From positions 229,512 through 293,511 of the forward strand of contig NZ_LIVQ01000009.1 of the NCBI RefSeq assembly GCF_001905445.1: a stretch of 64,000 bases of DNA. The letters are read 5' to 3'. This DNA is from Streptomyces sp. CB00455. Its GTDB lineage: Bacteria > Actinomycetota > Actinomycetes > Streptomycetales > Streptomycetaceae. Below the pieces are notes generated by a model that did no database searches, was not told where the DNA came from, and saw only the letters and a program-made list of their open reading frames with translations. The position numbers were made by a program, and so were the translations under genes. Below are positions 8,315 to 16,868 of this stretch, piece after piece (within the stretch, counting starts at the first letter, position 1; each line of letters opens with the position of its first letter).

Positions 8315-10843
8315 CTACGCGCCCCGGAGCACCGCCCCGGTCCGCTCACCCGCGAGGGCCACCGCCGCGTCACGCGCGGCCGTCGACTCCTCGGCGGTCA
8401 GCGTGCGGTCGGCCGCGCGGAAGCGCAGCGCGTACGCCAGGGACTTCCTGCCCGCGCCGACCTGTTCGCCGGTGAACACGTCGAACAGCCGGAGCGATTC
8501 GAGGAGTTCGCCGGCGCCCTCGCGCAGGGCGGCCTCCACGGCCGATGCCGGGACCGACCCGTCCACGATCAGCGCCACGTCCTGGGTCGCCACCGGGAAG
8601 GAGGAGATCCGGGGCGCCTGGAGGGCCTGCCCGCCGGCCGCCGCGAGGCGGTCCAGGTCGAGCTCCATGGCGCTGGTGCGGGCCGGCAGGCCCATCGCCT
8701 TCACGACGCGCGGGTGCAGCTCACCGGCGTGTCCGATGACCTGCTCGGCCCCGTCGACGGTGACGACCAGCTCGGCGCAGCGGCCCGGGTGCCAGGGACC
8801 GTACCGGCCCTGGCGGACGACGAGTTCGGCGCCGGCCTCGGCGGCGAGCAGCCGGGCCGCCTGGACCGCGTCGGCCCAGTCGGCCGGACGGCCCTTGCCC
8901 CACCATCCGGCCTGCTCGCGCGCGCCGGCCAGCACGAGCGCGGCGTGCCGCGGCTGCGCGGGCAGAGCCGCATTCAGGGTCTCGATCTCCTCGTCCGTGG
9001 GACGGCGGTCGACGGGCAGCCGTACGGCCACCCCCGGCTGCCCGGAAGCCAGGAAGACCGAGCCGGTCTCGAAGAGGGCGAGGTCGTGGCTGCCCCGGCT
9101 GTCGTTGCGGCGCAGCGCGCCCAGCAGACCCGGCAGCAGCGTGGTGCGCAGCGCCGGCTCCTCATCGGAGATCGGGTTGACCAGCGTGACGACCCGGCGG
9201 GCGGCGTCATCGGCGGGAAGCTGGAGCTGGTCGAGGACCTGCTCGCCGATGAAGGGGTAGCTCAGCGCCTCCACGTAGCCCGCGCCGGCCAGCGCGCGGC
9301 CGACCCGGCGGTGCAGCTGCTGGCGTGCGGTGAGCCCGCGACCCGAGGGCACCTGCGGGAGGGTGGACGGGAGGTTCCCGTAGCCCTCCAGCCGGATGAC
9401 CTCTTCGGCGAGGTCGTTGGGCTCGGCGAGGTCGGGCCGCCACGACGGGACGGTGACGACGAGCTCGTCCTGCCCGTAGACGTCGCAGCCGATCTCCTGG
9501 AGGCGGCGCACGACCGTCTCACGGCCGTACTCCATGCCCGCGACGCGGTCGGGGTGGTCCGCGCTCATCGCGACCGTGCGCGGCGCGCCCGGGGCGAGGA
9601 ACTCGGTGACGCCCGCCTCGGCGGTCCCGCCGGCGAGGAGCACCAGCAGGTCGACGGTGCGCTGCGCGGCAGCGGCGGCGGCCTGCGGGTCGACGCCCCG
9701 CTCGAAGCGCTTGGACGCCTCGGAGGAGAGCTTCAGCCGGCGGGCGGTGCGCGAGATCGACACGGAGTCGAAGTGCGCGGCCTCGATGACGACGTCGGTG
9801 GTGCCGGTGACCTGGCCGGTCTCCGGGTCCGTGACGGAATCGGCGATCTCGGTGTCGGCGCCGCCCATGACACCGGCGAGACCGATCGGCCCGCCGTTGT
9901 CGGTGATCACCAGGTCCTCGGCGTCGAGGGTGCGCCGGACGCCGTCGAGGGTGGTGAACTTCTCGCCCTGCTCGGCGCGGCGGACGCCGATGGCGCCGTC
10001 GATGCGGGAGCGGTCGTAGGCGTGCAGCGGCTGGCCGAGTTCCAGCATCACGTAGTTGGTGACGTCGACGGCGAGCGAGATCGGGCGCATGCCCGCCTTC
10101 TGCAGGCGGCGGGTGAGCCAGATCGGCGAGCGCGCGTCCGGGTCGAGACCGGTCACGGTGCGGGCGGTGAACCGGTCGCAGCCGGCCGGGTCGTCGACCT
10201 TGACCGGGTAGCCGTACGAGTTGGGGCCGGGCACGTCGATCAGCGCCGGGTCGCGCAGCGGCAGGCCGTAGGCGGTCGCCACCTCGCGGGCGACACCGCG
10301 CATGGACATGCAGTAGCCGCGGTCCGGGGTGATGTCGATGTCGAGGACCTCGTCGACGAGCTGGAGCAGCTCGATCGCGTCGGTGCCGACTTCGTGCTCG
10401 GGCGGCAGCACGATGATGCCGTGCGTGCCGTCGTCGCCCATGCCCAGCTCCTCGCCGGAGCAGATCATGCCGTGGGAGGTCTTGCCGTACGTCTTGCGCG
10501 AGGCGATCGCGAAGTCGCCGGGCAGGACCGCGCCGGGCAGGACCACGACGACCTTGTCGCCGGCGGCGAAGTTCCGGGCGCCGCAGACGATCTCCTGCGG
10601 CTCGCCGGTGCCGTTGGCGGCGCCGACGTCGACCGTGCAGAAGCGGATCGGCTTGCGGAAGCCCTCGAGCTCCTCGATGGTCAGCACCCGGCCGACGACG
10701 AGGGGGCCCTTGAGCCCGCCGCCGAGCTGCTCGACGGTCTCGACCTCGAGGCCGGCGTCGACCAGCTTGGCGGCCACGTCACGGCCGGTTTCACCCGCGG
10801 GCAGGTCGACGTACTCCCGCAGCCAGGAAAGCGGGACGCGCAT
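8315..10843 (-). CDS. pheT: Phenylalanine--tRNA ligase beta subunit
   Basis: 842-aa subunit of the (alpha beta)2 PheRS that charges tRNA-Phe. Visible parts: N-terminal MRVPLSWLREYVDLP, the tRNA-binding OB domain around residues 40-150 (VVGRVLTIEELEG ... EIVCGARNFAAGDKVVVVLPGAVLPG), the B3/B4 editing region around 210-400, the B5 DNA-binding-like domain, and the C-terminal ferredoxin-fold anticodon-binding domain (SSFPVATQDVALIVD ... ESLRLFDVFTG). Full family length. Its ATG overlaps the pheS stop by one base (TGATG), so the two subunits are translationally coupled. Confidence 0.98.
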   Translation of the reverse strand: MRVPLSWLREYVDLPAGETGRDVAAKLVDAGLEVETVEQLGGGLKGPLVVGRVLTIEELEGFRKPIRFCTVDVGAANGTGEPQEIVCGARNFAAGDKVVVVLPGAVLPGDFAIASRKTYGKTSHGMICSGEELGMGDDGTHGIIVLPPEHEVGTDAIELLQLVDEVLDIDITPDRGYCMSMRGVAREVATAYGLPLRDPALIDVPGPNSYGYPVKVDDPAGCDRFTARTVTGLDPDARSPIWLTRRLQKAGMRPISLAVDVTNYVMLELGQPLHAYDRSRIDGAIGVRRAEQGEKFTTLDGVRRTLDAEDLVITDNGGPIGLAGVMGGADTEIADSVTDPETGQVTGTTDVVIEAAHFDSVSISRTARRLKLSSEASKRFERGVDPQAAAAAAQRTVDLLVLLAGGTAEAGVTEFLAPGAPRTVAMSADHPDRVAGMEYGRETVVRRLQEIGCDVYGQDELVVTVPSWRPDLAEPNDLAEEVIRLEGYGNLPSTLPQVPSGRGLTARQQLHRRVGRALAGAGYVEALSYPFIGEQVLDQLQLPADDAARRVVTLVNPISDEEPALRTTLLPGLLGALRRNDSRGSHDLALFETGSVFLASGQPGVAVRLPVDRRPTDEEIETLNAALPAQPRHAALVLAGAREQAGWWGKGRPADWADAVQAARLLAAEAGAELVVRQGRYGPWHPGRCAELVVTVDGAEQVIGHAGELHPRVVKAMGLPARTSAMELDLDRLAAAGGQALQAPRISSFPVATQDVALIVDGSVPASAVEAALREGAGELLESLRLFDVFTGEQVGAGRKSLAYALRFRAADRTLTAEESTAARDAAVALAGERTGAVLRGA

Positions 10844-11970
10844 CAGATCTCACTCCCGAACGGCCGGGTGAAACGGACGTCACCCTCGACCATGTCTCGC
10901 ATGTCTTCGACGTTGTGGCGGAACATCAGCATCCGCTCGATGCCGAACCCGAAGGCGAACCCGCTGTACTTCTCCGGGTCCACACCGCAGGCGACGAGCA
11001 CCTTGGGGTTGACCATCCCGCAGCCGCCCAGCTCGATCCAGCCCTCGCTGGAGCAGGTACGGCACGGGCGGTCGGGGTTGCCCACCGAGGCGCCGCGGCA
11101 CACGTAGCACTGCATGTCCATCTCGGCGGACGGCTCGGTGAAGGGGAAGAAGTGCGGGCGCAGGCGCGTGGTCGTGCCCTCGCCGAACAGCTCCTGGACC
11201 ATGTGGTCCATGGTGCCCTTGAGGTCGGCCATGGTCAGGCCCTCGTCCACGGCGAGCAGCTCGACCTGGTGGAAGACCGGGGTGTGCGTCGCGTCGAGCT
11301 CGTCGGTGCGGTACACCCGGCCCGGGCAGACGATGTAGACGGGGGGCTTGCGCTCCAGCAGCGAGCGCGCCTGCACCGGGGAGGTGTGGGTGCGCAGCAC
11401 GACACCGGACTCGTCGCCCTCGGTGCCTTCGGGGCCCTTGACGAAGAAGGTGTCCTGCATCTGGCGCGCCGGGTGGTCGGGCGTGAAGTTGAGGGCGTCG
11501 AAGTTGAACCACTCCGCCTCGACCTCGGGTCCCTCGGCGACCTCGTACCCCATGGCCGTGAAGATGTCCGCGATGCGGTCCATCAGCGTGGTCAGGGGGT
11601 GCCGGGCGCCGGCGGGGAAGCGGTCGTGGGGCAGCGTGACGTCCACCGCCTCCTCGACCAGCACCCGCTCGTCGCGCTCCGCCTCGAGCTCGACGGTGCG
11701 GGCCCCGAAGGCCTTGTTCACGGCGCCGCGGGCCTGGCCCACGCGCTTGCCCGCCTCGGCCTTGGCCTGGGGGGGCAGGGCTCCGATCTCGCGGTTGGCG
11801 AGCGCCAGGGGCGAGCGGTCGCCCATGTGCGCGGTCTTCGCCTCCCGCAGCGCGTCGAGGTCGCCGGCGGACGCGAAGGCGGCGAGCGCCTCGTCCCGCA
11901 TGCGCTCGATCTCTTCCGGTTTCAGTGCCTCGACCTCGACAGGGTCGTACGACTTGTTCGGTGCCGACAT
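10843..11970 (-). CDS. pheS: Phenylalanine--tRNA ligase alpha subunit
   Basis: 375-aa catalytic subunit of PheRS. An N-terminal coiled coil (residues 10-90) precedes the class II aminoacylation core: motif 2 lies in RTHTSPVQARSL ... RVYRTDELDATHTPVFHQVE, and motif 3 is GFAFGFGIERMLM near the end. A cysteine-bearing insertion (CYVCRG, then CRTCSSEGW) lies between motifs 2 and 3 and could bind zinc. The ATG at 11970 gives the standard actinobacterial N-terminus MSAPNKSYDPVEVEALKPEE; the open frame continues upstream to a GTG near 12039. First gene of a pheS-pheT operon. Confidence 0.97.
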   Translation of the reverse strand: MSAPNKSYDPVEVEALKPEEIERMRDEALAAFASAGDLDALREAKTAHMGDRSPLALANREIGALPPQAKAEAGKRVGQARGAVNKAFGARTVELEAERDERVLVEEAVDVTLPHDRFPAGARHPLTTLMDRIADIFTAMGYEVAEGPEVEAEWFNFDALNFTPDHPARQMQDTFFVKGPEGTEGDESGVVLRTHTSPVQARSLLERKPPVYIVCPGRVYRTDELDATHTPVFHQVELLAVDEGLTMADLKGTMDHMVQELFGEGTTTRLRPHFFPFTEPSAEMDMQCYVCRGASVGNPDRPCRTCSSEGWIELGGCGMVNPKVLVACGVDPEKYSGFAFGFGIERMLMFRHNVEDMRDMVEGDVRFTRPFGSEI

Positions 11971-12064
11971 CTCTTCCCGTACTTCCGATGGCTGGCTGGT
12001 GGATCCCCGCGCGGCGCGCTCGACCCGCACGCTCGTCACAAGGACACAAAGGTGCCAAAGGACG

Positions 12065-12070
12065 AGTCTA
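12065..12070 (-). promoter_or_regulatory. Candidate -10 element for pheST
   Basis: TAGACT on the minus strand, about 95 bp upstream of the pheS ATG, fits the TANNNT pattern of the housekeeping sigma factor. The -35 region is not convincing. The leader of roughly 85 nt shows no clear T-box or phenylalanine-rich leader peptide. Confidence 0.35.
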
Positions 12071-12125
12071 AAGGTCGCTGGGGGTGAAGGAGCCCGTGGG
12101 CCGCCTGGCGAGACGCTCCGCAGTG

Positions 12126-13274
12126 CTACTGCGTGAGGTAGGCCGGGGCGCTCACGGGCAGGATGAATCGGAACTGGGCGCCCCCGCCGGGCCCGCGGCC
12201 GACGGTGATGGTGCCGCCGTGGGCCTCGACGATGCCCTTGACGATGTAGAGGCCCAGGCCGGTGCCGCCGCGCTTGCTCCCCCGCCAGAAGCGGGTGAAG
12301 ACGCGGCCCATCGATTCCTCGGGGATGCCGGGCCCTTCGTCGGTCACGGTGACGGCGGTTCCCTTCTCGTGCGGCGACACGTCGATGGTGACCGTTCCGT
12401 CACCGTGGCGCACCGCATTTTCCAGGAGGTTGCCGAGGATCTGGTCGATCTTGTCCGGATCGGCCCACAGGTCGGGGAGCGGGCGGCTGACCCGTACGAG
12501 GAACCGCTCGGGGGCCTGGCCGTTCGCCGTGAGGGCCTGGACGTGGCGGGCGACGGCCGTGGCGATGTCCACCGGTTGGCGGCGCACCTCCAGGCGGCCG
12601 GAGTCGATGCGGGAGATGTCGAGGAGTTCGGCGATCAGCCGGGTGACGCGGTTGGCGTCGGCGTCGACGGTCTCCAGCATCAGCCGCTTCTGGTCGTCGG
12701 TGAACCGCTCCCACTTGGCGAGCAGGGTCGCGGTGAAGCCCTTGACGGAGGTCAGCGGGGAGCGCAGCTCGTGGGCGACGGTGGCGATCAGCTCGGCGTG
12801 GCTGCGCTCGGTGCGGCGGCGGGCCTCGGTGCCGCGCAGGGTGACCACGAGGCGGCGCACCGGGCCGGTGGGGTGGGTGCGGACGTAGCGGGCGGAGACC
12901 AGTACCTCGCGCCCGCCGGGCAGCAGCAGGTTCCGCTCGGGCTGGCCGCGCCGGGTGGCCAGGCCCCCGTAGGGGTCGGTCAGGGCCCACCAGCGCCGGC
13001 CTTCGAGGTCCTCCAGGGGCAGCGCGTGTTCCAGGCGCGTGCCGAGGACCTGCGAGGGGTCGGTGGCCGCGAGGCGGCCGGCGGCCCGGTTGAAGCAGAT
13101 GACGTGCCCGGTGTGGTCGGCGACGACGAGCCCGTCGGGCAGGTCGTCGGGGTCGACGCCGCCGACCGGGACGGCGGCGGCCCGCGGCCCGGCCGCGCCG
13201 GCGGCGGGCCCGGCCTGGGCCGGCGGGGCGGCCGACCTGACGGCACCCGGTGAGCTGTTCGTACCGACGGTCAT
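12126..13274 (-). CDS. Cytosolic PAS-domain sensor histidine kinase
   Basis: 382-aa protein without membrane segments. It has an Ala/Pro-rich N-terminal tail, a PAS-like domain around residues 45-150 (LPDGLVVADHTGHVICFNRAAGRLAA), a HisKA dimerisation domain with the phospho-acceptor in TVAHELRSPLTSVKGF near residue 165, and a HATPase domain with N-box NLLENAVRHGDG, G1 DEGPGIPEE and G2 GGTGLGLYIVKG. It should autophosphorylate in response to a cytosolic signal. No response regulator is adjacent, so its partner is unknown; it sits between the RNA methyltransferase and pheST on the same strand. The start at 13274 is the best ATG. Confidence 0.92.
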   Translation of the reverse strand: MTVGTNSSPGAVRSAAPPAQAGPAAGAAGPRAAAVPVGGVDPDDLPDGLVVADHTGHVICFNRAAGRLAATDPSQVLGTRLEHALPLEDLEGRRWWALTDPYGGLATRRGQPERNLLLPGGREVLVSARYVRTHPTGPVRRLVVTLRGTEARRRTERSHAELIATVAHELRSPLTSVKGFTATLLAKWERFTDDQKRLMLETVDADANRVTRLIAELLDISRIDSGRLEVRRQPVDIATAVARHVQALTANGQAPERFLVRVSRPLPDLWADPDKIDQILGNLLENAVRHGDGTVTIDVSPHEKGTAVTVTDEGPGIPEESMGRVFTRFWRGSKRGGTGLGLYIVKGIVEAHGGTITVGRGPGGGAQFRFILPVSAPAYLTQ

Positions 13275-13330
13275 GTCCCCGTACCCCACATCTCCGAGTA
13301 GCGCAGTGGGCCCCCCGGGCCGCCACATTA

Positions 13331-14191
<861 letters not shown>

Positions 14192-14323
14192 GGTCTCAGG
14201 GTTCTCTCTCGGGGGTTTCCGGGGCACGCCTCCGGACGGCCGCCGGCGGGTGATCGCAGGCGGGTCGGAGCGCGCGGGGCGCGGGCCGGGGGCGGTCCGG
14301 CCCGGCGGGGCGCGGCGAACGCA

Positions 14324-14358
14324 CACGGACCCGCAGGCGAATCGCCTGCGGGTCCGTG
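14324..14358 (-). terminator. Intrinsic terminator of the infC-rpmI-rplT operon
   Basis: A near-perfect hairpin: the 17-base arm at 14324-14340 (starts CACGGACCCGC) pairs with 14342-14358 (ends GGGTCCGTG). It lies 33 bases beyond the rplT stop codon on the minus strand. The position fits the end of the ribosomal operon. Confidence 0.85.
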
Positions 14359-14391
14359 GGGCCGGCCGCGTGGAGCGGGACCGGCTAGCCC

Positions 14392-14778
14392 TTAGGCAGC
14401 GGCCTTGGGGGCGTTGACGTCGGCCGGGAGGGCCTTCTGCGCGACCTCGACCAGCGCGGCGAACGCGTTGGCGTCGTTGACGGCCAGCTCGGCGAGGATC
14501 TTGCGGTCCACCTCGACGTTGGCGGCCTTCAGACCCTGGATGAGGCGGTTGTAGGTCATGCCGTTCTGGCGGGCAGCGGCGTTGATGCGCTGGATCCACA
14601 GCTGACGGAAGTCGCCCTTGCGCTTCTTGCGGTCGTTGAAGTTGTAGACCAGCGAGTGGGTGACCTGCTCCTTGGCCTTGCGGTACAGGCGCGAACGCTG
14701 ACCGCGGTAGCCGGAGGCCGCCTCGAGGATCGCCCGGCGCTTCTTGTGGGCGTTTACTGCCCGCTTGACGCGTGCCAC
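14392..14778 (-). CDS. rplT: 50S ribosomal protein L20
   Basis: 128-aa protein. Basic N-terminus MARVKRAVNAHKKRRAIL, the core YRGQRSRLYRKAKEQVTHSL and RKGDFRQLWIQRINAAARQNG are diagnostic of L20, which binds 23S rRNA and is needed for early 50S assembly. The short Ala/Pro-rich C-terminal tail is typical of Streptomyces. Third gene of the infC-rpmI-rplT operon; in other bacteria L20 represses this operon by binding its leader or the rpmI region. Confidence 0.99.
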   Translation of the reverse strand: MARVKRAVNAHKKRRAILEAASGYRGQRSRLYRKAKEQVTHSLVYNFNDRKKRKGDFRQLWIQRINAAARQNGMTYNRLIQGLKAANVEVDRKILAELAVNDANAFAALVEVAQKALPADVNAPKAAA

Positions 14779-14879
14779 TTTTTAACTCCTTGTAGCGGGG
14801 CCGTGGTTGTCTTCACACGGCCCGAATTCGATGGGGTCCCGGTCTTGACGTCCCGCTCCCGGGGAGGGAGCGGCGGACG

Positions 14880-15074
14880 TCACTTGCCGAGAAGCTTCTT
14901 GATCTTCTTGGCGTCGCCCGGGGCCATCTCGGCGGTGCCGGTGAGGCGGCGCGTCAGCGTGGACGGCTTGTGCTCGAGCAGGTGGCGCTTGCCGGCGCGC
15001 TCCCGGAGCACCTTGCCGGTGCCGGTGATCTTGAAGCGCTTCTTGGAACCGCTGTGCGTCTTGTTCTTCGGCAT
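14880..15074 (-). CDS. rpmI: 50S ribosomal protein L35
   Basis: 64-aa basic protein with the L35 signature MPKNKTHSGSKKRFKITGTG followed by KVLRERAGKRHLLEHK; it is part of the large ribosomal subunit. Only this ATG gives the conserved N-terminus, although the frame stays open far upstream. Lies between infC and rplT in the standard order, 101 bases before rplT. Confidence 0.99.
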   Translation of the reverse strand: MPKNKTHSGSKKRFKITGTGKVLRERAGKRHLLEHKPSTLTRRLTGTAEMAPGDAKKIKKLLGK

Positions 15075-15177
15075 AGCGCCGTTATCTCCTCGTCGGTGGC
15101 GCCCCCACCGGTCCGTCAAGGACCGGCTCGCGGGAGCGTCATGTTGTGTCGGTGATCCGAGACGGGCTGCCCCGGAA

Positions 15178-15891
15178 TCAGGCCTCGGTGTCCGGCTTCT
15201 CGGCCGGCGCCTCGTCGGCGGCGGCCTCGGGGGCCTCGACCTCGGCGGCAGCCTCGGTGGTGGTCGCCTCCGCCTCGACGGTCTCCTCGGAAGGAGCCTC
15301 GTCGTCGGTGACGGCGACACCCTGGCGCTCGGCCTTGCGAGCGGCCTGCGCCTCGCGGGCTTCGGCCATTGCCTCGGTCTTCTTCTTGTGCGGACCGAGA
15401 ACCATGATCATGTTTCGGCCGTCCTGCTTCGGGTTCGACTCGATGAACCCGAGGTCTTCGACGTCCGCGGCGAGACGCTGGAGCAGTCGGAAGCCGAGTT
15501 CCGGCCGGGACTGCTCGCGACCACGGAACATGATCGTGATCTTGACCTTGTCGCCCTGCTTGAGGAACCGGACGACGTGACCCTTCTTGGTGTCATAGTC
15601 GTGCGGGTCGATCTTCGGCCGGAGCTTCATTTCCTTGATGACCGTGTGCGCCTGGTTCTTGCGCGCCTCACGGGCCTTCATGGCCGACTCGTACTTGAAC
15701 TTGCCGTAGTCCATGAGCTTGCAGACCGGCGGGCGTGCGGACGCCGCGACCTCGACCAGGTCGAGGTCGTACTCCTGCGCGAGCTCAAGCGCCTTGGCAA
15801 GCGGCACGATGCCGACCTGCTCGCCGCTGGGACCGACGAGTCGTACCTCGGGAACGCGAATCCGGTCGTTGATGCGGGGCTCGGTGCTGAT
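15178..15891 (-). CDS. infC: Translation initiation factor IF-3, predicted ATC start
   Basis: 237-aa factor that dissociates ribosomes and proofreads initiator tRNA and start codon on the 30S subunit. The N-terminal domain (EPRINDRIRVPEVRLVGPSG), a lysine-rich linker and the C-terminal domain (KMRPKID-like region to NPKQDGRNMIMVLGPHKKK) are complete, followed by a 55-residue acidic Ala/Glu tail seen in Streptomyces. The start is set at an ATC codon at 15891-15889 because AGGAGG lies four bases upstream and conservation begins immediately after it; the in-frame GTG at 15915 has no ribosome binding site. IF-3 discriminates against such codons, giving autoregulation in E. coli. Confidence 0.95.
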   Translation of the reverse strand: MSTEPRINDRIRVPEVRLVGPSGEQVGIVPLAKALELAQEYDLDLVEVAASARPPVCKLMDYGKFKYESAMKAREARKNQAHTVIKEMKLRPKIDPHDYDTKKGHVVRFLKQGDKVKITIMFRGREQSRPELGFRLLQRLAADVEDLGFIESNPKQDGRNMIMVLGPHKKKTEAMAEAREAQAARKAERQGVAVTDDEAPSEETVEAEATTTEAAAEVEAPEAAADEAPAEKPDTEA

Positions 15892-15977
15892 GGATCCTCC
15901 TCGGTAGCACCACACGGCTGCCTGGCAGACAGCCGCTGACGTGTATTTCCGTCAGACCGACCACAGCGGGGAGAATG

Positions 15978-16007
15978 AAAAAAGCCCCGCCGGGCACAGG
16001 CAGGGGC
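15978..16007 (-). terminator. Attenuator-type intrinsic terminator upstream of infC
   Basis: On the minus strand GCCCCTGCC, loop TGTGCCC, GGCGGGGC, then six T residues: an 8-bp stem with one bulged base and a U-tract. True U-tract terminators are uncommon in this genome, which makes its place ahead of infC notable. Confidence 0.8.
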
Positions 16008-16065
16008 TCCAAAAGGACCGGAGCACCGCCGCGTGCGAACCGCGGGGCGCAGACTCGGGCAGCTT

Positions 16066-16090
16066 TCCATCGTCCGTACGGAACGATGGA
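16066..16090. other. Stem-loop in infC leader
   Basis: TCCATCGT (16066-16073) pairs with ACGATGGA (16083-16090), enclosing CCGTACGGA. It lies about 60 nt upstream of the terminator hairpin in the predicted transcript and may be part of an alternative fold. Confidence 0.5.
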
Positions 16091-16192
16091 TACCGCCTGA
16101 CCGGTGACCCGCCGCCCCGGAGGGTGGTCGGGTGGGAGATCGGAGCCTCCACTTGTGGGCCGGGGACACAGGTCTCCGGCCGGTCGTAGCCC

Positions 16193-16198
16193 AATATA
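16193..16198 (-). promoter_or_regulatory. -10 element for infC operon
   Basis: TATATT on the minus strand is strikingly AT-rich for this region and matches a strong -10 hexamer. A matching -35 is weak. The predicted transcript would start near 16187. Confidence 0.55.
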
Positions 16199-16288
16199 GC
16201 ATTCCGCGCCAGAACCGCTCACCCGGTGCCCGGGCCGGGGCCCGGCCCGCCGGTCGGGGGCCCGGCCCGCCCGGCTTATCGTGTGGGC

Positions 16289-16666
16289 ATGACTGACGCG
16301 ACACCCCCCGCCGACCACCCTGCCGACGCCGCACCCGACTACGACGCCATGACCCGCGACATCGCGGACGTCCCCGCGGTCGAGGTGATCACCACGGTGG
16401 CCGTGCACCTGCTGAGCGCCGCGGCGGTCAACCTGGGCCTGGACAAGCCGGACTCCGAACACAAGGACCTCGACGAGGCCCGCAAGCTGATCACGGCCCT
16501 GGCCGGCCTGGTCACCGCCAGCGCCACCGAGATCAGCTCCTTCCACGCGGCCCCGCTGCGCGACGGCCTCAAGTCGCTCCAGCTGGCCTTCCGCGAAGCC
16601 TCGATCGTCCCGGACGAGCCGGGCCAGGGGCCGGGCGAGAAGTTCACCGGTCCCGTCTTCGGCTGA
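16289..16666 (+). CDS. DUF1844 domain protein
   Basis: 125-aa cytosolic protein matching the actinobacterial DUF1844 pattern: a disordered N-terminus, then MTRDIADVPAVEVITTVAVHLLSAAAVNLGL, DEARKLITALAGLVTA and LRDGLKSLQLAFREAS. Function is unknown; it is regularly found beside infC in actinobacteria, as here (divergent). No ribosome binding site is seen before ATG 16289, so it may be leaderless. A terminator hairpin follows the stop. Confidence 0.88.
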   Translation: MTDATPPADHPADAAPDYDAMTRDIADVPAVEVITTVAVHLLSAAAVNLGLDKPDSEHKDLDEARKLITALAGLVTASATEISSFHAAPLRDGLKSLQLAFREASIVPDEPGQGPGEKFTGPVFG

Positions 16667-16684
16667 GCCGCCGCCGCAGACGCC

Positions 16685-16721
16685 AGGGGTGGCACCGGCA
16701 GACCGTTCCGGGGCCACCCCT
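16685..16721 (+). terminator. Terminator after DUF1844 gene
   Basis: AGGGGTGGC (16685-16693) pairs with GCCACCCCT (16713-16721), a 9-bp stem followed by TTCGT. It lies 19 bases after the DUF1844 stop. Confidence 0.65.
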
Positions 16722-16761
16722 TCGTCATGCCGCGGGGGCGCCGTCCTCGTCGCGCGGTGCG

Positions 16762-16826
16762 CGTCATGCGTGCGCGGCCCCGTCGTGCGTGCGCGTGCCC
16801 GTCGTGCGTGCGCGTGCCCGTCGTCA
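16762..16826. repeat. 19-bp tandem repeat
   Basis: Units CGTC(A/G)TGCGTGCGCG(G/T) start at 16762, 16781, 16800 and partially at 16819, exact period 19. It fills the spacer between the DUF1844 terminator and the SseB gene. No function is suggested. Confidence 0.7.
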
Positions 16827-16868
16827 CATGCGACGCCGTCGTCGTGCGGCGGCCGCGCCGCGGACCCC

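Larger units (their letters stand above)
15892..16187 (-). promoter_or_regulatory. infC leader region with attenuator
   Basis: The roughly 295-nt leader between the predicted promoter and infC contains a stem-loop at 16066-16090 and an intrinsic terminator at 15978-16007, then about 85 nt to the ATC start. A terminator inside the leader suggests transcription attenuation of infC-rpmI-rplT. Several short frames cross the leader, but none has a clear ribosome binding site. The controlling signal is not evident. Confidence 0.6.

Noticed and set aside
8033..11107. 1024-codon plus-strand open frame over pheT
   Set aside because: It lies opposite pheT and pheS, whose motifs are complete; the translation is Arg/Gly/Val-rich with no family resemblance.
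11971..12070. T-box or phenylalanine attenuator before pheS
   Set aside because: No phenylalanine codon run, T-box sequence or terminator hairpin is visible in the ~100-nt leader.
15952..16194. 80-codon upstream frame in the infC leader starting at TTG
   Set aside because: It has no ribosome binding site, crosses the terminator hairpin and lacks a recognisable leader-peptide bias. A shorter leader peptide cannot be excluded.
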